Shown piece after piece: positions 23,367-46,602 of a DNA stretch of 64,000 nt. A program made the position numbers and the translations under genes. Each line of letters begins with the position of its first letter. Positions within the stretch are counted from its first letter, which is position 1. Source of the stretch: Ridgeia piscesae (taxonomy: Eukaryota > Annelida > Polychaeta > Sabellida > Siboglinidae); the NCBI GenBank assembly GCA_025642075.2, contig JAODUO010000118.1, forward strand, positions 163,501-227,500, in the 5' to 3' direction. A model generated the notes under the pieces. That model saw nothing but the letters and a program-made list of their open reading frames with translations. It did not search any database and was not told where the DNA came from.

Positions 23367-25121
23367 TCAGATACACTGTGGCAGGGTGAGAGTACAGCAG
23401 GCTCTACCATTGATTCTGGTCGGGAACTTGTCTATGACTCTCACTCTGTCTCTTTCAACATCGTACGACTGAATCAAGTCAGAGTAATAATGCTGGTCGT
23501 TGATGCCTCCGATGAGATAGATGTGTTTGCCAACAATGCAGCAGCCAGCTTCTCGGATGTTTATGGAGGTCTCACATATACACCACGTCTTTGTCGAAGG
23601 AGTGTACATGTCGACCGAGGTGACAGGCACAGGGAAGCCGTAGCTGTCCTCCGTGTTACCTCCGAGCACGAAGAGAGAGTCAGCGACCGCGGCCATGCTG
23701 TGGTTGCATCGTGGACTCAACAGTGACGGTGCTTCACTCCACATGTCATTCTGAGCATCATATGACAGCATCGTCTTACAGTGACCTTCGAACTTCTGAC
23801 CACCACTGATATAGATAGATCCCTTGCAGACAGCGCCTGCGTGGCTGTAGACAGCGTGACTGAGCGACAGACACATCTCCCAGTCATTCTTATCTATCGA
23901 GAAGCACTCCACTGTGCACATGACCATATTCTCGTCTTGTCCACCTATTGCATATAGACAGTTGTTGCAGTCGAGAAGCACAAAATCCTTCCTCGCCTCA
24001 TTCATCGAGGCAAGTTCAAACCATGAATCGAAGCGGGGATCGTACCGAAAACAACGCGCCGTTGCTATTTCGTTATTCTCTGTGTTGTCATATTTGCCAC
24101 CACACACATACATGAAGTTGTTGATGACACACACGCATGGGTTATACAGAGGCACAGGCGCGTCTTTGAGAAATGTGTGTCGCTCTGTTTGAAGGCTATA
24201 ACTCTCCAGGTTTTCTGCGTGACACATGACAATGCTTTTTGAATTGCTTCGCACCTGCGTGCGATTTGTTTGTAGCAACGGCTGCTTACTCACAACGATG
24301 TGGTAGTCCTTCGCTTCTGTCAGCAGCTCACTGCAAACTCTGTCTTCAGTCATTAGACTAACCCGACTCACTTTCTCTACGAGTTCCTCGCCAGTGAGCA
24401 ATGGCAGACGAACGTTTTTCATGAGCAGTGGCAAATACTGTAATCTCTGCGTGAGGTCAAAGTTGATCCACTTTTGCACCAGCTCAAAGATCTGATACTC
24501 CGACGTAATCTCCAGGTCATTTTCACTGAGGAGTTCGGCGAGCTGCGTGCTGCTGAGGTTGTAGAACTCCCCCTGCTGGGAGAGACAGTCGAAGTGTGTC
24601 ACAATGAATTTGTACACCTTGTCACTGCTGCGTATCAGCGAGAACATCTCAGCGATGTTTAACAAACTGACACAGTTCTCAACGGTGATGACTCGTTCGA
24701 GGAATTGACAACACAGCTCCATTGCCTCCGACACCTGCAGGTGGGTCGCGGCCGACAGGACGTCTTCGAAGTTAGCTAGCTGCAGCTGCAGTCGCCCGGT
24801 GTAGGCGAAGTCAACGACAGCACGTAGGCCGACTGCTGTGATTCCATGCAGTACCACGCTCGCTGCCCGGCTCTCCTGCATGTCTCCCGTCATCATTGCC
24901 CGGAAGTAGTCGCTGCAAGCCACCATCACCAGACGGTGGACGCTGATGTGAAGGTCATCTGCCACTAACGTGTAGTCACACAGAACGTTTTCCGACTGCA
25001 GCTGGCTGAGGCTACGTAAGATCCTACTGCCATAGTTGCCACTCTCCAGAGACAGTCGGTCCACTGAAGCAGTCGACACATGGCGTGCACTAGAGATGCG
25101 TTTCCTTGGGGATCTACTCAT
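23367..25121 (-). CDS. Kelch-like (BTB-BACK-Kelch) protein
   Basis: Such proteins are substrate adaptors for Cullin-3 ubiquitin ligases: BTB binds CUL3 and the Kelch propeller binds substrate. One uninterrupted coding exon gives 584 residues. BTB covers about 40-145 (ENVLCDYTLVADD, HRLVMVACSDYFRAMMTG), BACK about 150-255 (ISLLN-type VENCVSLLNIAEMFSL, MKNVRLPLL), and Kelch repeats about 310-575 with GG doublets (YVCGGKYD, YAIGGQDE, YISGGQKF, FVLGGNTE, YLIGGIND). I chose ATG 25121 because the sequence before it reads as a splice acceptor (CTACTTTGTAG|GTG at 25143/25142), so a 5' UTR intron is likely, and CCAAAATGA is a good context. It resembles the KLHL9/13 and KLHL26 groups, but the exact orthologue is not assigned. 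Confidence 0.93.
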   Translation of the reverse strand: MSRSPRKRISSARHVSTASVDRLSLESGNYGSRILRSLSQLQSENVLCDYTLVADDLHISVHRLVMVACSDYFRAMMTGDMQESRAASVVLHGITAVGLRAVVDFAYTGRLQLQLANFEDVLSAATHLQVSEAMELCCQFLERVITVENCVSLLNIAEMFSLIRSSDKVYKFIVTHFDCLSQQGEFYNLSSTQLAELLSENDLEITSEYQIFELVQKWINFDLTQRLQYLPLLMKNVRLPLLTGEELVEKVSRVSLMTEDRVCSELLTEAKDYHIVVSKQPLLQTNRTQVRSNSKSIVMCHAENLESYSLQTERHTFLKDAPVPLYNPCVCVINNFMYVCGGKYDNTENNEIATARCFRYDPRFDSWFELASMNEARKDFVLLDCNNCLYAIGGQDENMVMCTVECFSIDKNDWEMCLSLSHAVYSHAGAVCKGSIYISGGQKFEGHCKTMLSYDAQNDMWSEAPSLLSPRCNHSMAAVADSLFVLGGNTEDSYGFPVPVTSVDMYTPSTKTWCICETSINIREAGCCIVGKHIYLIGGINDQHYYSDLIQSYDVERDRVRVIDKFPTRINGRACCTLTLPQCI

Positions 25122-25142
25122 TTTGGCGATGTGCGGTTGCAC

Positions 25143-28100
25143 CTACAAAGTAGAAATGTCAAGCTCTGGTTATATATAGAAGATCTGATAAAAACAAAGA
25201 GTTGTGTTTCAGATCACAACAAACAATGCAAGAACCAACTGAATTGATCAATGATATCTTGCGACGTGATGCCAGCAGTAGTTCACACTGTATAGTTCTT
25301 CGTTCAGTGATTTTCAGTTATAATGTTCACTTCCAAGAGAAGTCAGAAGTTTTTAACAGTCATGCCACTATATCCAACAAATCATTTGTTGCTACTCTAT
25401 TATATCAGTTCACATGTAGTAGAACTGACACACCGCTGATACATTTTCTACTAGACTCAATAACTCACTGTTACAATACTTATTAAGTCTTTTAATATGT
25501 ACCATTTTAATATATAATATTATAAATTATGTTAAATGTTATTTATTTACACATTTTGTTTGGGATTTTGGAGAGTTTGGGGATATAAATGATTTGGAAC
25601 ATAGCATCTTCAGTCCGACTGTTACTAAGTCAGTCACTCGCGGCCTGAGTGACACATTTTCGATTCGATTCTAGATAGCGGACGTCATAGACATAGTCAT
25701 AAAATTATTAATGATTATCAATTATCATTATGTTTGCTTTATTTTGGTTGATAAATGAACACAAATGTCACTGAACTTCGTGTTATGTTTAAAGTAACTG
25801 TATCAGTTTATTAGTATGTGAACACTTAAGAGACACACACTTAATCAACACTTAGACCTAGTAGGAACTAGACTGGGCCTGGCCCTAGCCCCGGGCTTAG
25901 GGCCAGGCCTAGTCGCTGTCAGTGTCACACTTCAGATTCAGTTTCATGACACTTGTTTACGTTGCATAAAATCTCAAATAAAGTACGTTTTACGAAGGCT
26001 AAACAACTTACAATTACCAATATACGTTACTACAAACTTACCACCACTGCCAAATTAATAAATTATGGCAACAAAACCCATCAAGCCAACGAGGTTGGGT
26101 ATTTTGTGCAGCAACATAGCTGGTCTAAATTGTTTATTTTTATGCATTATCGCCCTAGATAATAAATCGTCGATCGTTTACATCCGGGTACTGGTTGAAC
26201 CACAGCCAGCGGTCAAAGGCAAAGCAGATGATGCATTTGCATTTAAACGAGGGGGGTCACTCACCACTTCGCCACCGTACTCAATTGTTTTATGACGACT
26301 GTAGCATTTGTGTAGTGGTTTGATATTATTATTAACGCATTCAAGTCCCCAGTCCCCCCACAGTTATTTGCAAATTTTACCACACTCCGCCGTGTTGAGG
26401 ATCATTGCCCATAACCTTTTAATTATAGTTTTGTATATATATATATATATCATCAAATATGCAAGTATTATATTTTGGTTTATGATGAGTTGCAAAAAGC
26501 AAATGGATACACATTTGTTATAATTACACAGTTCATCTTAGAACTGGTAATAGTGGTCTGTTTTGCAAGAAATCGCATGGAGAACTGATTTCAAGTCAAT
26601 TATTTTGTTTTATTGTAAACAACAAACTTCAAAGGCCCCTCCTTAGTTAAATTTATCGCTCATCACCTTACCAGAATCCACTATGCACAGTAGGCAAGCC
26701 TACTGTAATAATCTGCTATGTAGCTAGTTTTGATTAAATAACCAGAAAATTGTTGAATGGATTGATCCGGGTTCTTTGATGAGAGTATATATATATATTT
26801 ATGTTATGTAGTGTACACCGTTTCATATTGGCCAACACTTGACAATTCATACCATATTGCCCATTTCTGAGATAAATCTGTTGCTACTAACAAAATGTTT
26901 TAACTAGAAAATATTTACACGTAAAACAAATCTAACTGCTCCTGTACCACGGGTCTGCCATTAGCTTTTGTTCTACAATTTTGTCATTCTAGAACATGAA
27001 AGTGGATTGTGGTTAACTCGGCTTAGCTTGGCTACACTTCCAATAAAGCTTGTCTTGAAACTGGATGGTTTGTTTACAAAGTGAAGGTGTACTTGCATGG
27101 TGGAAATATCAAAATGCAATGTAAAATAACAAAATACAATTTAGCGGGTTGTATACTTTCAATATATTTATTGTACTGCTAAAATAATATTAAAAGAACA
27201 ACCATAAAATCACACTTCTGGTGTCATGCAAATCCCTCGCTTGGGAAATCACTCCTACCTGTATCACTGCACATGTGCCATGTTAGCTGTGCATACATGG
27301 TCTTGGAAACACTAGCCTCATTAATAAAAGACAATAAATCTAATTTACTGATCATGTGAGGAATGTAGCATAGAGTCCACGACAGACTGCAGCGGGTGTG
27401 AGGAATATGGCATAGCGATCATGCAAAATTACTCCCAACACCATGTGAGAATCTTGGAAGTTAAAGTCAGTTCGCAATGGGAGGGATTTGACACCACATC
27501 AGCATGCAATGTTTCATGTACTTATGGCTAAACTTGGTCGTAAGGAATACTGGATATGTGGAAGAGTTTGATCAATTCTAAAATGTCCCTTATGGTGATA
27601 GTCTATATCAATGTCAACAAATGACTAGATGACAGTTTGACACAATGACACACAAGAGTAAACAAACAAACAAACAAACAAACATAACATTTTACATTTC
27701 ATATTAGCAAAGCAAACATCTTTTTTATCTTGATAAAGTTACAGTAACATCTTGTAGCTATTAACAATAGAAGTCTTTAATACATTTCTTGGCAGACCCT
27801 TTTAGCAACACTTCAAACAACTACAATGACATGTTTGATGTTTGTGGTACAAGTAGAACATAAGACAACATTTACAAACATCACTTTCACAACTGTTCAT
27901 GTCTGGACAATAACAAAACGGCAAGAACGTGGTATACTGCAACCAGCACCACAAATATCACAACATTAGCTTCTGTGCAAACCACAATTCTAAAATTACA
28001 TAATTATGATAACATCACCAATACTGTAAGTATGATTAATGTAGGTGTTTGGGTAATAAGAACAATACTTACAAATATACTCTGTTGTATTATGCTATGT

Positions 28101-28946
28101 AACTGACGTCCAACAGTCCAAACTTGCACTATGTTTTGAACTTTCTAAAAATGTAGACAGCCAATGATAGTTGGCCACATCATCCTAGTCATAGCAAGTG
28201 TTTTAAATATCTGAGCATCTTGGCAAAGTTAGTCTTGTCAGTTCTGTTACCCAGAATCCTCCTCTGAAACCTGGAGCAGCAGTGTGATTAGACTACTCCT
28301 GGTGTGTTGCCAATGCAAACGTACAGAAGTTTGCAGAATTAATTACGCCCTGTCTTACAGTCTTTCTGGGACGTGGACACACAGAGCAATTCCAGAAACC
28401 TGCTGTTAGCACTGCTTTCTTCCACCATACAACGGGGGCAGGTGGCACTAACCGCAAGTTCCTGTACATTTCAAAAACCTTTTTTAATTGTAAAAATTGC
28501 AAACAATACTTACAATATGCATTCAGCAAAATTTCACCAGTATTAACAACAACAGTTACAATACGTTAATAGCATAGGCCTAGATGATATCAGCATAAAG
28601 ATGGCTGCCTGCAAAGTGATGGTCACTGATCATCGGTGGATCCTATGTTACCCTGACATGCCCTGCTGAACCATTTTAATGTGCCCCCAGTTGGCAAGTC
28701 TCAATACTATTGGAGGATTTGAGTTTTAAAATTTGTGAATGTACGTGTGAATTTTTTTTTAAAGCTGATGTCATCAGCCACACAAACAGCTGGCTTGATA
28801 CCAAGTTACAGCAGCTGATAAATCTTCAACAACACCCTCCATCTTCCGATGTCATGAGTGGAGCCGACCGCCAGAAAGACGTGTTTTCACTGCACTTCAT
28901 GGGGTGCAATTTGCGATTCTGTGCCCTCATCTAGGCCACCCTGCCA
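25143..28946. other. No gene recognised; probable 3' UTR/intergenic of VPS9D1 and 5' side of KLHL
   Basis: Small plus-strand frames (25202-26523) have no family likeness. An (AAAC)n tract lies at 27660-27685. Part of 27-28.9 kb may be VPS9D1 3' UTR, but no poly(A) signal can be assigned with confidence. Confidence 0.4.
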
Positions 28947-39640
<10,694 letters not shown>

Positions 39641-39922
39641 TGCGTTGATGACGATCATTCGCAAACGAAAGAATCTGAACAGGAAACATCGGGGAATACC
39701 CCAATCGCAAATATGGTCTAATTATAGATTTGTACCTTGACATGTGATCTCGCGCGCGTAGAAGGGAATTCCGAGTCAATGTACATAACAAATATACGTG
39801 CATTATACGTATACTGTGTACATATTATTTTGGGTTAGATGAAGTATAGCCATGTTGGCTTGTGGGCAATATTACACCTATTTTTGTTTCATAGTCTTGA
39901 AATTTAACATGTTTTAGTTTGT

Positions 39923-40019
39923 CCATCAGAGGGCGCCACATTATAAAAACGTGTAAAGAGCTTCTTTCAACTACACTAGGTGGCGCAACAACGATCAATT
40001 TGGCTTCATGAGATGGCGC
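39923..40019 (+). promoter_or_regulatory. Cluster of three CTCF-core-like motifs upstream of VPS9D1
   Basis: CCATCAGAGGGCGC (39923-39936, 13/14), ACACTAGGTGGCGC (39973-39986, 13/14) and TCATGAGATGGCGC (40006-40019, 11/14), all on the plus strand, 283-380 bases upstream of the VPS9D1 start codon. This is a sequence match to the conserved core only; occupancy is inference. Confidence 0.45.
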
Positions 40020-40284
40020 CACGGTTTAAGCTTTTGTCATTGTCATGGATGCATGGACTTTGGGTCCGAAATTATGGGACTTTCGAAGATCCCCACCAGC
40101 ACTCCCATCCCATAGCTACCGAAGCCACGAATGAAAATGTTTATGAGCTGACGCCAACGGAGCACTGGTGCTGAAATTCCGGCACCGATACAGATTTGTA
40201 ACAAGTCACAACGTTAAACTTAATGAGGGTGCAATTTGAGGTTTTGTACCCCCGTGACTACCCTCTCTGAATTTATACACGCAA

Positions 40285-40286
<2 letters not shown>

Positions 40287-40370
<84 letters not shown>
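40287..40370. repeat. (TA)n microsatellite
   Basis: TA dinucleotide tract in the intergenic region upstream of VPS9D1. 40371-40810 holds no recognisable gene. Confidence 0.95.
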
Positions 40371-40372
<2 letters not shown>

Positions 40373-40810
40373 ATAACAGCTAGTCCAATCACAATGCAGA
40401 CAACAAGTTTATGCATTCTTCTATTTACGTGTTGACTGCTAGGTTCCTAGCCCCATGCAGATACGCAGTACTACAGCTTGATATAGCTACTGCAGTCGAA
40501 CTTGCAGTCACAGAATGAACGCGAAAAACCAAAACCGCTGACAAATGCATAACAAATAGGCCTACATGAAAACACACCTTGCTTAGGCCTGCCATTCTGT
40601 ATAGCCAGCATCGACTGTTGGAACGAGACACACACTGTACGAGTTCATTTGTCTTGATTCTTAATTCAGAAGATCCATTGGACGTCGCCTTAATTAACAC
40701 AAGTTCATCGAGTTACACCAAAAAGCGCAGAAATGCACTATGTTACCTATTGACCTACTTATGCGAATGGTTATACAGTCACAGAATAAACTGTATTTAT
40801 TTATCAAGGT

Positions 40811-41510
40811 CCTTCTTCTTCTTCTTCTTCTTCTTCTTCTTCTTCTTCTTCTTCTTCTTCTTCTTCTTCTTCTTCTTCTTCTTCTTCTTCTTCTTCTTCT
40901 TCTTCTTCTTCTTCTTCTTCTTCTTTCGCCTTCTTCTTCTTCTTCTTCTTCTTTCGCCTTTTCGCACTAGGTGGGGTCAGCGGCCCGAATTCTTGATTTC
41001 CAGAATGTTCTGTCCTTGGCATCCTCTGGGGTGATCCGCAGTGTCTGTAAATCCCTTCGGACACAATCCACCCATCTCCCTTTTGGTCTCCCCTTGGTCT
41101 TTTTCCTGGCACTCTCATGTCGACAACTGCTCTCACTTCGTTGTTTTCTTCCATTCTCTGCATGTGTCCATACCAGTGTAGTCTCATTTCTCTTACTTTC
41201 TCTTGTATACTATTCACTCCTAGCTCTTTCTGATGTCCACACTCTTTACTTTGTCTCTCAGTGTTACTCCTTTAATTCTTCGCAACATCCTCACCTCTGT
41301 TTTCTCTAGAATCTGTTCCTCCTTCTTTCTAACTGTCCAACATTCTGCTCCATACAGAAGTACTGGTCTAACGACAGTCATGTAGAGCTTCATCTTTAGT
41401 TTCCTTGGCATTTTCTTGTCACTGATGACTCCGGATAGGTCTCTCCACTTGCCCCACGCTGCACTGACTCTTGCTCTTACTGCTCTTATTTATTAAGGCC
41501 CATGTTACTG
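40811..41510 (-). mobile_element. LINE 3' end (RTE-like) with (GAA)n tail
   Basis: The minus-strand frames give KLKMKLYMTVVRPVLLYGAE, ECWTVRKKEEQILEKTEVRM, LRRIKGVTLRDKVKS, then after a frameshift near 41218 NSIQEKVREMRLHWYGHMQR, and GKRPRGDQKGDGWI. These are the post-RT C-terminal motifs of LINE ORF2. On the minus strand the element ends in GAA repeats (plus-strand TTC, 40811-40955) as its 3' terminal microsatellite. 41511-42050 has no recognised gene. Confidence 0.82.
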
Positions 41511-42059
41511 TATTGACATAATCATCACTGAATGTGAACATGGAAATGGAACAGGCCAGTGTGTCATAGTCACGTAATCGTCAGGAAGTGGCGTACTGCG
41601 CAGCTGCGGACTGATGATGACCGCGTCATGGGCACCAACAACTGGTGATGACGTCATTCATATTGTCCACCTAACAACGCGTTGTACGTAAGAATCGGAG
41701 ATGCACGAAGTCGAAGTGGTTCTATGTCAAGATATGTTTCTGAATTTTTTCGTTCTTTGTGTCTTCCTCATTATATATTTAGGTCATTATAATTGCATCG
41801 GTCAATTGTGTTGCAGCAAACGGTCGCAATGACTTCGAGGAGTAATATTTACAAAGTCGACACAGCGTCAGGAATCCGAGGAATGGCTGGTCGCGAAGTT
41901 TGCCTGAAAGCGACGAAGACCGTTCAAGTTAATGAAACTACCACACAGTTCTAAGGGCGCTGGTATGGTATGGTATTTTAGTTGACATAAGCAGAATCCA
42001 ATTAAACCTCAATTATTTTGAACACACTATTGGGACATATATTATTGCTTACACTGATA

Positions 42060-42279
42060 CTAGGCCGAGAGCCAGGTCCAGCTCTCAGGATGTTTTCTGG
42101 TGACTTTTTTCACTAGTATCTCCTGATAACTGATACATTGGACCATAGAAATATACAATTTGGCAGAAAGCATCCTGACACATTGGGAAGGTGGTGGTGT
42201 ATGATTTAGGCGTTTGCCCGAATTCATTTCCATAGTGTGAGCCATTGCGTCCATAAAACATGACAAAATCGTCCTCCGT
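42060..42279 (-). other. Possible terminal exon, unidentified
   Basis: An acceptor-like CTAACTTTTCAG precedes two overlapping open frames. One reads EDDFVMFYGRNGSHYGNEFG and stops at 42085. The other stops at 42060. Neither resembles a family I know. A second candidate exon lies upstream at 43197-43091. Its phase 2 end would fit only the 42060 frame. Weak evidence. Confidence 0.2.
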
Positions 42280-42563
42280 CTGAAAAGTTAGGGTCAATAA
42301 TCACGAACTAGGTGATGATTAAATGTTTTTCAATGTTGTTCAGTTTGATTGCGCACATATGAATTACACTGAAGATCAAAGTCAACTATAACATTCAAGG
42401 TCAAAATGTTTTTACCCCACGCATGGACTGGGCGGGCGGGAAAATCAAATTGTTTGGCCGGCCATGTGTCACGTAATACCTCACTTTAAAGCTCTGCATC
42501 TGAAAGTGTCCCGCATGCGCACCGGCACCCGCACGTGCGCGCGCACCCCCACATACCGCGCAT

Positions 42564-42564
<1 letters not shown>

Positions 42565-42623
<59 letters not shown>

Positions 42624-42629
42624 CACACA

Positions 42630-42670
<41 letters not shown>

Positions 42671-42786
42671 CACACACACACACAACATACACACATACAC
42701 ACACAACACACATACACACACAACACACACACACAAACACACAACACACATACACACACACACATACACATGCACACACACACCCA

Positions 42787-42869
<83 letters not shown>

Positions 42870-42892
42870 TACACCCACACACACACACACAT

Positions 42893-42959
<67 letters not shown>

Positions 42960-42980
42960 ACTCACTCACTCACTCACTCA
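42565..42980 (+). repeat. Compound (AC)n / (ACTC)n microsatellite
   Basis: AC repeat with scattered interruptions (CAAC, ATAC, AAAC), ending in ACTC units at about 42957-42980. Confidence 0.95.
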
Positions 42981-43090
42981 CTTACCACATACACACATAT
43001 GTTCCTACAATGAATGGAGCTCTGCTTTTTAGATAAATGAAAATTACCATTCATGTTTAAATAAATGCTTAATTAATGTTAAACTTTTAC

Positions 43091-43197
43091 CTTTCAATTC
43101 TTCCACTCTTCCTTTTGTGAAGTCTACATGGTTTGCAGGTGACTGATCTCGGCTTGATATTATATGACAATGGAGCAACCATCACAAGAACCAACAC
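43091..43197 (-). other. Possible internal exon, unidentified
   Basis: TGTGTTGTCTACAG precedes 107 open bases (VLVLVMVAPLSYNIKPRSV ..., CKPCRLHKRKSGR), followed by AAAG|GTAAAAG. Plausible splice signals flank it, but there is no family match. On the opposite strand the same block could also form an exon (TTTGCAG|GTGACTG ... ACACCA|GTAAGG), so strand is uncertain. Confidence 0.2.
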
Positions 43198-43215
43198 CTG
43201 TAGACAACACACCAG

Positions 43216-43400
43216 TAAGGCACGCGCACGCGCACGCGCACGCGCACGCGCACGCGCACGCGCACGCGCACGCGCACGCGCACGCGCACGCGCACGCGCA
43301 CGCGCACGCGCACGCGCACGCGCACACGCACACGCACACGCACACGCACACGCACACGCACACGCACACGCACACGCACACCCACACGCACACGCACACA
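43216..43400 (+). repeat. (ACGCGC)n and (ACGCAC)n tract
   Basis: About 18 units of GCGCAC change near 43324 to about 12 units of ACGCAC. It is perfectly alternating purine-pyrimidine. 43401-44210 has no recognised gene. Confidence 0.95.
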
Positions 43401-44210
43401 AGGGATATTAGGATCCATGAGTCATTTCTCGCGTGATTTTTGCGCGCCATTAGTAATCCGTAAATCTACAAATGAAGTTGCATGTAATTTCTAGAAACCA
43501 AAAACATCATACGTATGGTAGGAATGAACAGCATTACAAAGGGCGGCTCAAACCTTCCCTATGACCATACCTTCCACATTTTCCCCAATGATGTAGATTG
43601 CGTGTGGCTCTTGGAAAAATCCGTATTCCTCTTCCACATACACACAACATGTGACTATCATGTGCTGTCCCTGATTGACACGTGATTCTAGCACTTCCTA
43701 TCGACGTGCCGTCGTTTCTGCAGCATATACTATTATTATACACTCTATACAATATGGCTCAAACGTGGGCAGCTAGTACCAGAACGCAGGCCTTAGTACA
43801 CGATCGTAACAACCAAATAAAGCCATCAAAAGGATTCATTCTATATACAAATCACTTCAAGTACCCCCGCAACCCACAATCACTTATCGACGAACATAAA
43901 TTCTAACCTTTGTGTCGTCTGCTTCGTGAATTGATTGATTTTCCTCCTGGCGGGCGACAATGGTTAATAACTACTGATTAAAGTTAAATTATTAAATTGC
44001 ATCGTAACCCATTTGAAAACGTTTCAAGTTGGCCAAAACCTAGATATCACTACTGCTATGGTATTGTCCAGAAAACATACTGTTAAAATATCGATTTTTA
44101 GTTCGAGTGTTTTAGAATTGATCAGAAATTTTTCGCAAAATTAGGAAGTGTTCGTTGGGAAAAAACCGGAGTCGACACAGCCGCATTAGACGCCGAGTTT
44201 TCACGTAGAG

Positions 44211-45160
44211 CAGGGTTGGGTCCAAAAACACATTTTGGGATCTAATACAAATACAACTCAGCCAAATCAAATACACATACAAATACACTGCTTTTCTAGA
44301 TTTCAATTGAAATACAAATACAAATTTTCAATTCAAATACAAATACACTGCCATTTTTTTTAATCCAAATACGATTCAAATACTTTGGCATTTTTGAAAT
44401 GTTATTCAAATACGATTCAAATAGGTGGACCGTGTTGTGGTCACTGCCAGGGCCGTAGGGAACACCTGCTGTCAAGTAGTTTCTTCAGTAATTAGCACTG
44501 CTGGATGAAAGACACATTAAAGTTGCAATCAATGGGTATTTTGAAGGTTGAAAAGAATTATTTGGTGAAAGATAATCAGTTTGGCAGGCATTACGTGTGA
44601 TCATGAAACAGAAATGTTGAAACTGACAATATATTTGAAAAAAGTATTTGAAAGTATCAAATACTTTACAAAGACAAAAGTTCATTTGTCCATCAAAATG
44701 TTTAGAATTGATATGGGTCACTGTCGCTACAAACGCTTGATTAACTGCTGTTGACTAATTGGCAGGCAAGTTTACTAAACTTCCCTTATTGTGCTAGTGT
44801 GCCAACTAGTTGGTAGGACTGCACTGGGTTCCTTTGTCTTAGCCCAGGATGTTTACACAGCAGGTCACAGTATGATTCTTTGAAGCATTTCCCCTGTGAA
44901 TACCTGCCTTTATAGCTATAGATAAGCTCCACTGGTTTCCCATTCATCAATTGATCCTAACGTTTGACCAGCTTGACTGTAGGCCAATTTTCTCAGTGAA
45001 GCCTGCCCACAGTTGACCATACATGAGCCAGTTTATGTCAGGCAGTGCTTAACCTTTTGTTGGTAAAATGGTAATTTTATGTGTATTTGATTGTATTTAC
45101 AAATACTTTTCAAAAACAGACCAGATATCAAATACAAATACGTATTTGAACCCAACCCTG
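44211..45160 (+). mobile_element. hAT-type non-autonomous transposon (MITE)
   Basis: It begins CAGGGTTGGGT and ends ACCCAACCCTG, matching terminal inverted repeats. The flanks are ACGTAGAG (44203-44210) and ACGGAGAG (45161-45168), an 8-bp target-site duplication with one mismatch. An 8-bp duplication is the hAT hallmark. The subterminal regions are packed with AAATACAAATAC motifs. There is no transposase inside. Confidence 0.85.
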
Positions 45161-45605
45161 ACGGAGAGACACCGGAACATGAGTTGCTCGCCAAAAGCCA
45201 CCACAGAGGCTACAAAAGATCGGTGACGTCAGCAACGTCCAACATTGAGTGCCCATTAAACGCTCGACTGACTTCACAGAGAGAAAGGTTCAGTGGATCG
45301 GTGTAAGTGCAGACTGAAGTCCACCACCATGATTTACTAATCGCTGAAATTACATAAAACTTACCGGACAATTCCAAATATAATCGCGCGCACAACATTG
45401 AAGATGCATTCATATGTGTATAACTATAAGTCAGGGGAAGCGTGTGAAAAGTAACAAGTGTTACGTTAGAGTTATGAAAGTTTTGGCAAAAGTTCAAGAA
45501 TAAAACGCCTATCTATATATAAAATTCTTCAGTAGTGTAGTAGGTCAGCCGATGTCTGTGTGATGCGCCTTCTGATGTTCGATGGTTTGTTCACTTCGCA
45601 ATCTT

Positions 45606-45607
<2 letters not shown>

Positions 45608-45668
<61 letters not shown>
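45608..45668. repeat. (TA)n microsatellite
   Basis: TA dinucleotide tract. The flanking 45169-46121 has no recognised gene. Confidence 0.95.
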
Positions 45669-45671
<3 letters not shown>

Positions 45672-46121
45672 TTATAATTTAGTAACAGCTCTCTGTTACA
45701 AAAGTTTTATTAACATTTAGCCAGGGCGAAAACGAACCATCGCATTGCGATACAGTGTCTCCTTCACAGTCGCTATATTGGTCCACTACCAACCATGTGG
45801 TAGCGTATCCTCATTGCTAGACAGTCTCGTGCCTAAATGGATTTCCAGTTTTATGTACTGACGCTATAGAACGATGCAACTTAACAACCATCATAAATGT
45901 AATAAATACGTCAGATCAGAGTGGAAATTCGTGTGTGACCTTTGCGTATGCAGACTTTCGAACTGCAAGGACGAGTCTGCAACCAACTTTTCCCTCCTTT
46001 TTCCTAGGCTGCGCGTCAAAAACAAGATGGCGTATTTAAACATACAACTGCAGGAAGGATTTTGCTGGTGCAATTAGTTCGACAGTCACAGGCGGGTAAA
46101 TATGTATTTCATACATTAAAG

Positions 46122-46373
46122 TTAAATTAATTCCAGTACACGAATATCAAGTGTCTTGTTTATGGTTACTTGTTTCCACTTCATTCGTGGATGGCGACGC
46201 CCTATTTGTTTTTTGATAATATTAAATTTCTTGACATGTTGTTTGTTGAACAACAGCGGGGCGGATGTTAAATCTACCACAGCCCGATTAATTACTGTAG
46301 TTTCAGGAACATGTTCGCCATTATAAATTATGTTTTTCTTATAGAATTGAAATTGTGATGAAATATTCTCCAT
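46122..46373 (-). other. Open frame of 83 codons, unidentified
   Basis: It starts at ATG (MENISSQFQFYKKNIIYNGE) and is rich in Lys, Ile, Asn and Val. No domain is recognised. Its amino acid make-up is protein-like, but it could be a fragment of a mobile element. No splice or poly(A) support. Confidence 0.2.
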
Positions 46374-46602
46374 GATGATCCTATGTGGTAAACATTTAAC
46401 AGTGATGATGACTCGATGGGACAGTGTACGTGTATTTAGGTTTACTGCAAGAACAAAACCAGACCATTACTCTTTTGTTAGCAGCATGCGTGCGTGTAGA
46501 TGTAGATATTGTCACTGGAAGCTGGCTGGCAAGCCTCGTCGACGGCATGTTGATGTGAAATAAAAGTCTTCTGATTTTTCGTCCATCGTCCTTTTCTTGT
46601 TG

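Noticed and set aside
40579..41034. Phe- or Leu-rich frame over (TTC)n
   Set aside because: Microsatellite tail of a minus-strand LINE fragment.
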